The position numbers were made by a program, and so were the translations under genes. The notes under the pieces are model-generated. The model was not told where the DNA came from. It made no database searches and was given only the letters and a program-made list of their open reading frames with translations. Positions 23,503 through 31,851 of a stretch of DNA of 64,000 nucleotides are shown piece after piece; the stretch's first letter is position 1, and every line of letters begins with the position of its first letter. The stretch spans positions 1 through 64,000 of the forward strand of contig DASQKY010000028.1 of NCBI GenBank assembly GCA_035630295.1. The letters run 5' to 3'. The DNA is from Acidimicrobiales bacterium (GTDB lineage Bacteria > Actinomycetota > Acidimicrobiia > Acidimicrobiales > Iamiaceae).

Positions 23503-25008
23503 ATGGGGCGGGCGGGGATGTGGAGGCGGGTGCTGGTGGTGGCGGTGCTGGTCGGGGCGTGCTCGGGTGGGGAGGCGGGGACCGCAGAACGACCAGGGCG
23601 AACCGCGGGGCCAGGTGAGCGGGCCGGTGACGAGGGACCCTTCGATGCCTACGGCGGGTCGACGGCGGTGGACCTGGAGGCCACCGGCTGGTTCCGCACC
23701 GAGGAGGTCGGCGGGCGCTGGTGGCTGGTCACCCCGGACGGGCACCCGTTCTGGTCGGCCGGGGTGAACGGCGTGCGCCCCACCGGCACCACCGACCGGG
23801 ACGGGGGAACCCCGTACGCCGAGGCGGTGGCCGCGGCCTACGGCAGCGACGAGGCCTGGGCCGACGCCCAGGTGGCCCGGTTCCAGGACTGGGGCGTCAC
23901 CACCCTGGGCGGGTGGGGCGAGGAGGCCCTGCCCCTGTTCGCCGAACGGGTCCCCTCCACCTACGTCCTCGACCTGGCCCGCGACGTCGACGACGAGGGC
24001 CGCTTCGCCTGGGCCGACCTGTGGGACGAGGGCTGGGCCGACGGCGCCCGGGCCGAGATCGCCCGGGTCACCGCGGCGCACCGGGACGACCCGTGGCTGG
24101 TGGGCTGGTTCACCGACAACGAGATGCCGTGGGGCATGGGCATCTCCGGAGAGGGGCTGGTCACCATGTTCGACCTGGACCTGGCCCGGCCGCCGGGGTC
24201 ACCGGGCAAGGAGGCCCTGCTGGCCTTCCTGCGCCACCGCTACGGCGACGACCTGAGCCGCCTGGCCGCCGACTTCCCGGCCCTGAACGCCACCACCTGG
24301 GACGAGCTGGCCACCCCCCGGGACCCGGTGCTGCTGGCCACCACCCAGGGCGGCAAGGACACCCAGGTGGCCTACGCCACGGCGGTGGCCGAGCGGTACT
24401 TCTCGGTGGTGGGCCCGGCCCTGGCCGAGGCCGACCCCCACCACCTGGACCTGGGCGTGCGGTTCGTGGCCGTGGCCACCCCCCGCCCGGTGCTGGAGGT
24501 GGCGGCCCGGTCGGTGGACGTGGTGTCGGTGAACTTCTACGAGATGACCCCGTCCTTCGACCAGGCGGTCATCGACCTGTCGGACGGCATCCCCCTGGCC
24601 GGCACCCGGGACACGCTGGCCGGCTTCGGGGCCGCCGGGAAGCCGGTGCTGGTCAGCGAGTTCGGCTACCGGGCCGCCGATGCCGGCCTGCCCAACACCA
24701 GCCCGGCCATCTTCACCACCCTGCCCACCCAGGCGGAGCGGGCCCGGGCCCTCCGCAACTACGGCCGGTGCCTGCTCGACACGAGCTACGTGGTGGGCGC
24801 CCACTGGTTCCTCCACGCCGACCAGCCGGCCATCGGCCGGGCCGACGGCGAGGACCAGAACCTGGGCCTGGTCGACATCGAGGACCGCCCCTACGAGGAG
24901 GTCACCACCGTGCTGGCCGGCCTCCACGACGAGGCCTACGCCCGCCTCTCCCCCACCGCCGACCCGCTGCCCTGCACCCCGGTGGGCACCCAGGCCACCC
25001 CGGGCTGA
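23503..25008 (+). CDS. Secreted lipoprotein, glycoside-hydrolase clan A-like
   Basis: A 501-residue protein with a lipoprotein signal (WRRVLVVAVLVGACSGG; lipobox VGAC, Cys ~20). After a short linker, 'GGRWWLVTPDGHPFWSAGVN' and 'DWGVTTLGGWGEEALPLFAE' recall the GH42/GH50-like agarase/beta-galactosidase TIM-barrel proteins. 'WLVGWFTDNEMPWG' holds the likely acid/base Glu in Asp-Asn-Glu, and 'KPVLVSEFGYRAAD' holds the likely nucleophile Glu. It should cleave a polysaccharide at the outer membrane face; the substrate is unknown. The start ATG is 6 bases after TAGGGT (23491-23496), unusual here because most secreted proteins have SD leaders. It follows the giant surface protein by 79 bases. Confidence 0.8.
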   Translation: MGRAGMWRRVLVVAVLVGACSGGEAGTAERPGRTAGPGERAGDEGPFDAYGGSTAVDLEATGWFRTEEVGGRWWLVTPDGHPFWSAGVNGVRPTGTTDRDGGTPYAEAVAAAYGSDEAWADAQVARFQDWGVTTLGGWGEEALPLFAERVPSTYVLDLARDVDDEGRFAWADLWDEGWADGARAEIARVTAAHRDDPWLVGWFTDNEMPWGMGISGEGLVTMFDLDLARPPGSPGKEALLAFLRHRYGDDLSRLAADFPALNATTWDELATPRDPVLLATTQGGKDTQVAYATAVAERYFSVVGPALAEADPHHLDLGVRFVAVATPRPVLEVAARSVDVVSVNFYEMTPSFDQAVIDLSDGIPLAGTRDTLAGFGAAGKPVLVSEFGYRAADAGLPNTSPAIFTTLPTQAERARALRNYGRCLLDTSYVVGAHWFLHADQPAIGRADGEDQNLGLVDIEDRPYEEVTTVLAGLHDEAYARLSPTADPLPCTPVGTQATPG

Positions 25009-25015
25009 GCGGCCG

Positions 25016-25891
25016 TCAGTTGAAGCCCTGGTTGTCCTGCTTGAGGGCGGTGTCGACGCTGAGCGCCGAGGCGACGACCAGTGACCGGAGGGGCTCCTCC
25101 AGGGGACGGTGGATGCTCACCACGTAGTTGTCGGCGGTGGTGAACATGGCCTTGGCGAAGCCCTCCCACGTCTTGGTGATGCGGGCCACCTCCTGGCCGG
25201 CGGCGTCCCGGATGGAGAAGTTCCAGGCCCGCCAGTTCTCGGCGTTGATGGACCCCACGGGATGGCCTCCGACGGTGAGCCCGAAGCGGATCTTGCCGAA
25301 CACGTTCTCCTGCACGATCTCGCCGATGGGCTGGCCGTCGCCCCGCTCCACCTGGAAGCGGGACTTGAAGACCTTGCCGGGCCGGGTCAGGCGCAGGACG
25401 GGCTGCCCGGCGGCGTCGACTATCTCCAGCCGGTGGGTCAGGAACTGGTCGAAGGAGGTCATGACCCGCAGCACCTTGCGGGCCGCCGTCTGGCCGACCT
25501 GGCGCACCGCCCCGAGCTGGCGACCGTGCTGGTCGTAGACGGCGTACTCGTTGGTGACCTCGATCAGCTTGGCCTTCTGGTTCACCACCAGGACCGGCTC
25601 GGTGAACAGCGTGCCGCCTCCCGCCGGGGCACCGGCCACCGCACCCGGCTGGGGACCCCGGGACCCGGGGGCCCCGGCGTAGGGATCGTGGACGGCTCGG
25701 GCCACCTGCTGCTGCACCTGCTGGGGCGTGGCCACCCCGGTGGCGTAGGCCCAGTCGTCGCTCGACTCGGTGAAGGTCGCGCCGCCGGTGGAGACGTGAG
25801 GGGTCCACTGCCCGCCGTCGTACCACCGGTGCTGTTGGCGTCCGTACGGGTCGGGGTACCAGCCCGGTGGGGCGCCACCCGAGGTGCTCAC
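25016..25891 (-). CDS. DUF2510 plus LURP-one-related (scramblase-like) protein
   Basis: A 291-residue protein. Residues ~8-35 are a DUF2510 module ('PPGWYPDPYGRQQHRWYDGG', then WTPHV), common at the N-terminus of actinobacterial membrane-associated proteins. Residues ~95-285 form a LURP-one-like beta-barrel related to phospholipid scramblases: 'LVVNQKAKLIEVTNEYAVYD', 'QFLTHRLEIVDAAGQPVLRL', 'GKVFKSRFQVERGDGQPIGE' and 'VARITKTWEGFAKAMFTTAD'. No true membrane helix is present. The function of bacterial members is unknown; a lipid- or membrane-linked role is inferred. The GTG overlaps the upstream MaoC stop by four bases (GTGA). Confidence 0.82.
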   Translation of the reverse strand: MSTSGGAPPGWYPDPYGRQQHRWYDGGQWTPHVSTGGATFTESSDDWAYATGVATPQQVQQQVARAVHDPYAGAPGSRGPQPGAVAGAPAGGGTLFTEPVLVVNQKAKLIEVTNEYAVYDQHGRQLGAVRQVGQTAARKVLRVMTSFDQFLTHRLEIVDAAGQPVLRLTRPGKVFKSRFQVERGDGQPIGEIVQENVFGKIRFGLTVGGHPVGSINAENWRAWNFSIRDAAGQEVARITKTWEGFAKAMFTTADNYVVSIHRPLEEPLRSLVVASALSVDTALKQDNQGFN

Positions 25892-26754
25892 ACCACCGCC
25901 ACGCACGTCAGGCGGCCACCGTCGAGGACGACGCGGCCGTCGTCGCCGGTGGTCTGGAAGCAGGCCTCGCCGGGTCCGGTGTCCCACATGCGGACGGTGA
26001 GCCGCTCGCCGGGCAGGACGGGGGACGAGAAGCGGCCCTCCATGGCCCGCATCCGGGCGGGGTCGCCCTCGCACAGGCGGTGCAGCAGGGCCCGGCCGGT
26101 GAAGCCGTAGGTGCACAAGCCGTGGAGGATGGGCCGGTCGAAGCCGCCCAGGGCCGCGAACGACGGGTCCGAGTGCAACGGGTTGCGGTCGCCCGACAGC
26201 CGGTACAGCAGGGCCTGGTCGGAGCGGGTGACGTAGGCGTGCTCGTGGTCGGGGGCCCGGTCCGGCGGCGGGTTCTTGGGCCCCGACGGGCCCCGGTCGC
26301 CCCCGAAGCCGCCCTCGCCCCGGATGAAGGCCGACATGGTGTTCACGAACAGCACCTGGCCGGTGGCCGTGTCGGTGGAGGTGGAGCGCACCTCGACCAG
26401 GGCGCCCTTGCCCTTGTCGTAGATGGCGGTGATCTCCCCCACCGTCTCCACCTCGCCCTCCACCGGGATGGGCCCGTGGAGCTCGATGGCCTGCTCGCCG
26501 TGGACCAGCATGGCCGGGTTGAACGAGCCGATGGAGGCGAAGGCCCCCCCGCCCCCGACGCCCAGGACCACGGCCATGGTGGGCAGCACCTGCTGGGTCA
26601 CGCCGTTGGTGTTCTCGGTGGTGAAGGCCAGCTCGTCCTGGGGGTCGACGGCGCCGGCCCCCACACCCAGGGCGTAGAGGATGGCGTCGGAGCTGGTCCA
26701 GGCGTGGCGGACCGGCTGGCTGCGGGAACCGACGGCGGTGGGGTCGATGGGCAC
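25888..26754 (-). CDS. MaoC-like enoyl-CoA hydratase 2
   Basis: A 288-residue double hotdog protein. The N-terminal half ('DAILYALGVGAGAVDPQDEL') matches the substrate-binding half of type-2 enoyl-CoA hydratases. The C-terminal half carries the hydratase-2 motif with catalytic Asp and His: 'YRLSGDRNPLHSDP' and 'GFDRPILHGLCTYGF'. The reaction is (R)-specific hydration of trans-2-enoyl-CoA in lipid or sterol side-chain breakdown. It starts at GTG 9 bases after the SDR gene. That pairing mirrors the peroxisomal multifunctional enzyme type 2, whose SDR dehydrogenase and hydratase 2 are fused. Confidence 0.92.
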   Translation of the reverse strand: MPIDPTAVGSRSQPVRHAWTSSDAILYALGVGAGAVDPQDELAFTTENTNGVTQQVLPTMAVVLGVGGGGAFASIGSFNPAMLVHGEQAIELHGPIPVEGEVETVGEITAIYDKGKGALVEVRSTSTDTATGQVLFVNTMSAFIRGEGGFGGDRGPSGPKNPPPDRAPDHEHAYVTRSDQALLYRLSGDRNPLHSDPSFAALGGFDRPILHGLCTYGFTGRALLHRLCEGDPARMRAMEGRFSSPVLPGERLTVRMWDTGPGEACFQTTGDDGRVVLDGGRLTCVAVV

Positions 26755-26763
26755 GGGCGCTCC

Positions 26764-27666
26764 CTACTTCTCGTCGTAGCCGAACATGTTGGCGTTGGGC
26801 CGGGCGTCGGCCACCAGCTGCAGGGCGATCTCGCCCACCAGCTCCGGGTCCTCGACCGGCTCGGCGGTGGGGCCCCGATGCCAGCCCTCCGACACCGACA
26901 GGGCCTGGCCGGAGACGTCGAAGACCCGGCCCGTCACCGGACGGCTGGCCGGTGAGGCCAACCAGGTGACGATGGGGGCGATCCACTTGGGGGCCATCTT
27001 CTCCTTGGTGGCCTCGTCGGCCTGGCCCATGCCCAGGTTCTCGGTCATGCGGGTCAACGCCGCCGGGGCGATGGCGTTGACGGTCACGCCGTAGCGGGCC
27101 AGCTCCTTGGCCGCGATGACGGTGAAGGCGGCGATGCCGGCCTTGGCCGCCCCGTAGTTGGTCTGGCCCACGTTGCCGTAGATGCCCGACGGCGAGGACG
27201 TGTTGATGATGCGGGCGTCGACCTCGTCGCCGGCCTTGGACCGCTCCCGCCAGTGGGCGGCGGCGTGGCGGGCCGGGGCGAAGGTGCCCTTCAGGTGGAC
27301 CCCGATGACGGCGTCCCACTCGGCCTCGGTCATGTTGGCCAGCATCCGGTCCCGGAGGATGCCGGCGTTGTTGACCAGCACGTGCAGGTCGCCGAAGACC
27401 TCGACGGCCTGGCCGACCATGGCCTCGGCCCCGGCCCAGCTGGACACGTCGTCGCCGTTAACCACCGCCTCGCCCCCGGCGGCCACGATCTCGTCCACCA
27501 CGTCCTGGGCCGGCCCGGTGGAGCGGCCCGAGCCGTCGACCTCGCCGCCGATGTCGTTGACCACCACCTTGGCCCCCTGGGCGGCCAGCATCAGGGCGTG
27601 CTCCCGGCCGATGCCCCGGCCGGCGCCGGTGACGATGCACACCCGTCCCTCGCAGATCCCGGTCAT
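26764..27666 (-). CDS. SDR family 3-hydroxyacyl-CoA dehydrogenase-like oxidoreductase
   Basis: A 300-residue short-chain dehydrogenase resembling the dehydrogenase part of peroxisomal multifunctional enzyme 2. The NAD(P) loop is TGAGRGIG, then 'KVVVNDIGGEVDG'; 'VLVNNAGILRDRM' follows; the catalytic Ser is in 'IINTSSPSGIYGN', and Tyr-x3-Lys is 'YGAAK'. It should oxidise (3R)-hydroxyacyl-CoA formed by the adjacent MaoC hydratase. A GAGGAG SD precedes the ATG at 27666. It heads a three-gene minus-strand operon with the MaoC and LURP-like genes. Confidence 0.92.
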   Translation of the reverse strand: MTGICEGRVCIVTGAGRGIGREHALMLAAQGAKVVVNDIGGEVDGSGRSTGPAQDVVDEIVAAGGEAVVNGDDVSSWAGAEAMVGQAVEVFGDLHVLVNNAGILRDRMLANMTEAEWDAVIGVHLKGTFAPARHAAAHWRERSKAGDEVDARIINTSSPSGIYGNVGQTNYGAAKAGIAAFTVIAAKELARYGVTVNAIAPAALTRMTENLGMGQADEATKEKMAPKWIAPIVTWLASPASRPVTGRVFDVSGQALSVSEGWHRGPTAEPVEDPELVGEIALQLVADARPNANMFGYDEK

Positions 27667-27793
27667 GTGGCGCTCCTCGCTCGGTGGCGGCTGGGCCGGC
27701 GGATCCGGGCCGCCGGGCGCGGACATGATGGCAGCCCTCCCCGGTCCCCGCGATGACAACGGCGGCGGGTGGCGCACGTGCCATCGTGGGGGG

Positions 27794-29467
27794 GTGCGCC
27801 GCCCCCGCCTCGGCATCCTCCTCGGCACCGGCATCCCGGTGGCCGTCGTCCTCGTCCTCCTGGCCGCCTGGGCCTTCGACACCAGCGCGGCCGCCGACGG
27901 CACCTACCGGAACGTGGAGCTGGCCGGACGGGACGTGGGGCGCCTGTCGGAGGACGAGCTGGACGAGGCCGTGGCCGAGGTGGCCGTCGACTTCGCCTCC
28001 ACCCCGGTCCGCATCGCCACCGGGGGCGATCCCCTCTCGGCCACCGCTTCCGAGCTGGGCCTGGAGGTCGACCGACCGGCCACCGTGGACGCGGTGCTGG
28101 CCGAGGGCCGCGAGGGGTCGGTGGCCCTGCGCCCGCTGGCCTGGAGCCGGTCCTTCGTGGCCCCCTACGAGGTGGCGGTCCGCTACCAGGTCCGCACCGA
28201 CCGCCTGGCCCTGGCCCTGGCCGAGCGGGAGGGCGACGGGTCGCGCCAGCCGATGGAGCCCACCATCCTGGCCTCGCCCGAGGCCGTCCGCATCCAGGCC
28301 GGCGCCGCCGGCCAGGCCCTCGACCCCACCGAGGTGGGCGAGGCCCTCCTGGAGGCGGCCGACGCCGGCGAGTCGCCCATCACCGTCACCGTGGAGCCGG
28401 TGCAGCAGGCCCCGCAGGTCAGCGACGACGAGGCCCAGGCCCTGGCCGACGAGGCGGCCGAGCTCACCGGCCAACCCTTCACCACCACGGTGGCGGGCAG
28501 GACGGCCACCTTCGACGTGGCCGAGCAGCGGGCCTGGCTGGGCTCCCGCGCCACGCCCGAGGGCCTGGAGCTGACCCTCGACCAGGAGGCCATCGACGCC
28601 GCCCTCCGCGACCGGATCGGCTCGCTGGGCGACGCCGCCCCCCAGAACGCCCGCTTCACGGTCGAGAACGGCGCCGTGCGCCTGATCCCGGCCGTGGTCG
28701 GCATCTCGTGCTGCTCCGAGGACGCCCCCGGCCAGATCGCCGAGGCCATCCTGGGCGGCGAGGACACCGTCGAGGTCGAGCCGGTGACCGACGAGCCCGA
28801 CCTGACCACGGCCGGGGCCGAGGCCCTGGGCATCCGGGAGCCGGTGGGCACGGTCACCGAGTGGAAGGGCCAGCCCCAGGTCAAGTCGTTCACCACGTAC
28901 CACGCCTGCTGCGAGCCCCGGGTCACCAACATCCACAAGATGGCCGACCTGGTCCGGGGGGCGCTGGTCGGGCCGGGCGACACGTTCTCGGTCAACGGCC
29001 ACGTGGGCCAGCGCACCGTGGAGAAGGGCTTCGTCGAGGCCGGGGCCATCGCCAACGGCGTGCACGTCGAGGAGGTCGGGGGGGGCGTGTCCCAGTTCGC
29101 CACCACGCTGTTCAACGCCGCCTTCTTCGCCGGCCTGCCCTTCGGCGAGTACCAGTCGCACTCCGAGCACTTCTCCCGCTACCCCTACGGGCGGGAGGCG
29201 ACGATGGGCTACGAGCACCCGGACCTGCAGTTCACCAACGACACCCCCTACGGCATCCTGATCTGGACCTCCTACACCGACACCAGCCTCACCATCACCC
29301 TGTACTCCACCCAGTACGCCTCGGGGCAGCAGACGGGCCAGACCACGGGCCGGGACGGGCGCTGCACCACGGTCAGCACCCAGCGCACCATCACCTACGC
29401 GGACGGCCGCACCGCCGCCGACACGGTCCGGGCCCGCTACCGCGACGCCGGCGCCACGTCCTGCTGA
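27794..29467 (+). CDS. VanW family protein with tandem PG-binding domains
   Basis: A 557-residue protein. A short Arg-rich N-terminus and one membrane helix (ILLGTGIPVAVVLVLLAAWA) anchor it, with the rest outside. Residues ~40-340 contain two PG_binding_4-type domains ('GRLSEDELDEAVAEVAV', 'DEAQALADEAAELTGQPF'). The C-terminal VanW domain shows 'YHACCEPRVTNIHKMADLV', 'VGPGDTFSVNGHVG', 'GGGVSQFATTLFNAAFFAGL' and 'YGREATMGYEHPDLQF'. VanW proteins occur beside vancomycin-resistance clusters and widely in actinobacteria; their biochemical role is not settled, but cell-wall binding is likely. No van genes are near. The GTG at 27794 has CATCGT 6 bases before it, a weak -10 match. Confidence 0.88.
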   Translation: MRRPRLGILLGTGIPVAVVLVLLAAWAFDTSAAADGTYRNVELAGRDVGRLSEDELDEAVAEVAVDFASTPVRIATGGDPLSATASELGLEVDRPATVDAVLAEGREGSVALRPLAWSRSFVAPYEVAVRYQVRTDRLALALAEREGDGSRQPMEPTILASPEAVRIQAGAAGQALDPTEVGEALLEAADAGESPITVTVEPVQQAPQVSDDEAQALADEAAELTGQPFTTTVAGRTATFDVAEQRAWLGSRATPEGLELTLDQEAIDAALRDRIGSLGDAAPQNARFTVENGAVRLIPAVVGISCCSEDAPGQIAEAILGGEDTVEVEPVTDEPDLTTAGAEALGIREPVGTVTEWKGQPQVKSFTTYHACCEPRVTNIHKMADLVRGALVGPGDTFSVNGHVGQRTVEKGFVEAGAIANGVHVEEVGGGVSQFATTLFNAAFFAGLPFGEYQSHSEHFSRYPYGREATMGYEHPDLQFTNDTPYGILIWTSYTDTSLTITLYSTQYASGQQTGQTTGRDGRCTTVSTQRTITYADGRTAADTVRARYRDAGATSC

Positions 29468-29477
29468 GCGCCATCCC

Positions 29478-30692
29478 GTGACCCGCGCCGTCGACGTCCT
29501 GGTGGTGGGGGCCGGCCCCGCCGGCGCCGCCGCGGCCACCACCCTGGCCCGGGCCGGCCAGTCGGTGGCGGTCGTCGACAAGGCCACCTTCCCCCGGGAC
29601 AAGATCTGCGGCGACGGGCTGACCGCCGGGGCCCTCCGCCAGCTGGAGGCGCTGGGCCTCGACCCGGCCGCGGTGCCGTCATGGCAGCGGGTGGACGACG
29701 TGGTGGTGTCTCCGCCGTGGGGCGCCACCGCCGCCTTCCCCCTGCCCCGGGGCCAGGGCTCCTACGCCGTGGTGGCCCGCCGGGCCGAGCTGGACGCGGC
29801 CCTGGTGGAGGGGGCCCGCAAGGCCGGGGCCGACGTCCACGAGGGGTGCGCCCTGGTGCGGGCCGTCGACCACGGCGACGCGGTGACGGCCACCGTCGAG
29901 GGACTGGGTGAGGTGCGGGCCCGCTACGCCGTCGGCGCCGACGGCATGTGGTCCCCGTTGCGCAAGTGCCTGGGCGTGGCCGTGCCCGGCTACCGGGGCG
30001 AGTGGCACGCCTTCCGCCAGTACCTCCGGGGGGCGGCCGCCCCGGCCCGCCGCGACCTGTGGGTGTGGTTCGAGCCCGACCTGCTGCCCGGCTACGCCTG
30101 GTCGTTCCCGCTGGCCGACGGGGCGGTGAACGTGGGCTTCGGCATCCAGCGGGGCGGCAAGGTGGCGGTGCGGGAGATGGCCGAGATCTGGCGCACCCTC
30201 CTGCGCCGGCCCGTGATCGCCGAGGTGCTGGGCACCGACTGGGAGCCCGAGGGGCCCCACCGGGCCTGGCCCATCCCGGCCCGGGTCGACCGCATCCCGC
30301 TCACCTCCGGCCGGGGCCTGTTCGTGGGCGACGCCGCGGCGGCCACCGATCCCATGACCGGCGAGGGCATCGGCCAGGCCCTGGAGACCGGCATGGCCGC
30401 GGCCCGGGCCATCCTGGCCGCCGGCCCGGGCGCCCCGGAGGTGGCCCGCGCCCGCTACGAGGCCGAGGTGACCCGGGGCCTGGCCCGGGACAACCGCCTG
30501 GCCGGCGCCCTGGTGCGGGCCCTCCAGCACCGGCGGGGGGCGGTGGCCGCCGTGCGCCTGGCCGGGGCCACCCCCTGGACCCGCCGCCACTTCGGCCGGT
30601 GGCTGTTCGAGGACTACCCCCGGGCCGTCCTGGCCACCCCGCACCGCTGGCACCGCGACCTGTTCTCCTCCCCCGGCGCCTACCGGGACTGA
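29478..30692 (+). CDS. Geranylgeranyl reductase family FAD-dependent oxidoreductase
   Basis: A 404-residue flavoprotein starting at GTG, 10 bases after the VanW gene. The dinucleotide-binding motif is 'DVLVVGAGPAGAAAATTLA', followed by 'ATFPRDKICGDGLTAGAL' (the C-G-D-G motif of the GGR family) and the second FAD motif 'GLFVGDAAAATDPMTGEGIG'. Members saturate isoprenoid chains of lipids, quinones or chlorophyll-type molecules. In actinobacteria the usual targets are menaquinone or polyprenyl chains, which I cannot distinguish here. The operon-like spacing with VanW suggests co-expression, perhaps in envelope lipid metabolism. Confidence 0.88.
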   Translation: MTRAVDVLVVGAGPAGAAAATTLARAGQSVAVVDKATFPRDKICGDGLTAGALRQLEALGLDPAAVPSWQRVDDVVVSPPWGATAAFPLPRGQGSYAVVARRAELDAALVEGARKAGADVHEGCALVRAVDHGDAVTATVEGLGEVRARYAVGADGMWSPLRKCLGVAVPGYRGEWHAFRQYLRGAAAPARRDLWVWFEPDLLPGYAWSFPLADGAVNVGFGIQRGGKVAVREMAEIWRTLLRRPVIAEVLGTDWEPEGPHRAWPIPARVDRIPLTSGRGLFVGDAAAATDPMTGEGIGQALETGMAAARAILAAGPGAPEVARARYEAEVTRGLARDNRLAGALVRALQHRRGAVAAVRLAGATPWTRRHFGRWLFEDYPRAVLATPHRWHRDLFSSPGAYRD

Positions 30693-30703
30693 CGGCCGCA
30701 ACC

Positions 30704-30732
30704 TGACCGAGCGGTCAAGGGCTCGGTAGGGT
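30704..30732 (+). promoter_or_regulatory. Promoter with TetR-like palindromic operator
   Basis: TGACCG-AG-CGGTCA (30704-30717) has perfect 6-base arms. It covers the expected -35 position (CTGACC, 18 bases before the -10). TAGGGT at 30727-30732 is the -10 box, 6 bases before the ATG at 30739. The arm sequence and short spacer resemble TetR-family operators of actinobacterial lipid genes. The regulator is not in this window. Confidence 0.55.
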
Positions 30733-30738
30733 GAGCGG

Positions 30739-31704
30739 ATGCGCACCCGGCTGACCGAGATCCTCGACGTGGAGCACCCGGTGATGCTGGCCGGCATGGG
30801 CGGGGTGTCCTACTCCGAGCTGGTGGCGGCGGTGTCCGAGGCCGGCGGCTTCGGGTGCATCGGCGCCTCGACCATGCCCCACCCCATGCTGGTGGAGGAG
30901 ATGGCGGCGGTGCGGGAGCGCACGGCCAAGCCCTTCGGCGTCGACCTGCTCACCGCCGCCCCCCAGGACTTCGAGGCCAAGATCCGCGACATCGCCAAGG
31001 GCGGCGCCTCGGTCTACGTGGCCGGCCTCGGCGTCCCCCGCGACGTCGTGGACCTGTGCCACGAGCTGAACCTGCTGGTGGTCAACATGTGCGGCAAGGT
31101 CCGCCACGCGCTGGCCGCGGTGGAGGCCGGCTGCGACCTGGTGGTGGCCCAGGGCACCGAGGCCGGGGGCCACACCGGCACCGTGGCCACCCTGGCCCTC
31201 GTGCCCCAGGTGGTCGACGCGGTGGGCGACCGGATCCCGGTGGTGGCGGCCGGCGGCATCACCGACGGCCGGGGCCTGGCCGCCGCCCTCACCCTCGGGG
31301 CCGACGGCATCTGGGTCGGCACCCGCTTCATCGCCACCCCCGAGGCCCACACCGTCAACGGCTACAAGGACGCCCTCCTCGGGCTCCAGGAGGACGGCAC
31401 CGTCGTCACCCGGGCCTACACCGGCAAGACCTGCCGGGTGGTGCGCAACACCTACACCGAGGAGTTCGATGCCGCCGGGGGCCAGCCCGAGCCCTTCCCC
31501 CACCAGGTCATCAAGTCGATCCAGGACGGGGCCAACCACCTGGGCGGCAACGAGCTGTCCCAGGACGTCGACCCGGCCCGCGAGTTCTTCCCCGCCGGCC
31601 AGGGCGCGGGCATGATCGGCGAGCTGGTGCCGGCCGCCACCCTGGTGGAGCGGTTCGTGGCCGAGGCCGAGGCCGCCCTGTCCCGGGCCGGCTCGCCCGT
31701 CTGA
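30739..31704 (+). CDS. Nitronate monooxygenase family protein
   Basis: A 321-residue FMN-dependent TIM-barrel protein: 'EHPVMLAGMGGVSYSELVAA' at the N-terminus, 'VAQGTEAGGHTGTVATLALV' (FMN phosphate loop with the active-site His) and 'VVAAGGITDGRGLAAALTLG', then 'GADGIWVGTRFIATPE'. The class oxidises nitronates, but many actinobacterial members probably act on lipid or CoA substrates. The start is leaderless (TAGGGT, 6 bases), with a palindromic operator over the -35. Two palindromic repeats lie just after the stop. Confidence 0.9.
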   Translation: MRTRLTEILDVEHPVMLAGMGGVSYSELVAAVSEAGGFGCIGASTMPHPMLVEEMAAVRERTAKPFGVDLLTAAPQDFEAKIRDIAKGGASVYVAGLGVPRDVVDLCHELNLLVVNMCGKVRHALAAVEAGCDLVVAQGTEAGGHTGTVATLALVPQVVDAVGDRIPVVAAGGITDGRGLAAALTLGADGIWVGTRFIATPEAHTVNGYKDALLGLQEDGTVVTRAYTGKTCRVVRNTYTEEFDAAGGQPEPFPHQVIKSIQDGANHLGGNELSQDVDPAREFFPAGQGAGMIGELVPAATLVERFVAEAEAALSRAGSPV

Positions 31705-31713
31705 CCCCTTCTC

Positions 31714-31757
31714 GGCACGAAGGTGCCGGGATGTCGGGCTCATCCGTGCCCGGTTCG
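31714..31757 (+). repeat. Palindromic intergenic repeat, copy 1
   Basis: A 44-base element starting GGCACGAAGGTGCC and ending CCGTGCCCGGTTCG, repeated from 31775. Its first 37 bases form an imperfect palindrome centred on the G-A-T-[GA]-T-C core, and a smaller GGCAC-loop-GTGCC hairpin lies at its left end. It begins 10 bases after the stop codon of the nitronate monooxygenase gene. Confidence 0.75.
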
Positions 31758-31774
31758 CTCGCCCGATCCAACCG

Positions 31775-31818
31775 GGCACGAAAGTGCCGGGATATCGGGC
31801 TCTTCCGTGCCGAGTTCG
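31775..31818 (+). repeat. Palindromic intergenic repeat, copy 2
   Basis: The second copy, at a 61-base period, differs at about six of 44 positions. Several changes lie in loops or keep pairing (for example GAAG to GAAA in the small hairpin loop). It ends 33 bases before the DUF3039 ATG. It could act as a terminator, a protein-binding site or a REP-like mobile repeat. Confidence 0.75.
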
Positions 31819-31851
31819 TGGGGGGAGGGTGGTCTGCCAGGCTTGGGGCCG

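Noticed and set aside
27794-29467. Vancomycin-resistance cluster
   Set aside because: VanW alone is present. No vanA/B-type ligase, vanH, vanX or two-component genes are nearby, and VanW homologues are widespread without resistance.
31714-31818. CRISPR-like array
   Set aside because: Only two repeat copies, the spacer is 17 bases, and no cas gene is present.
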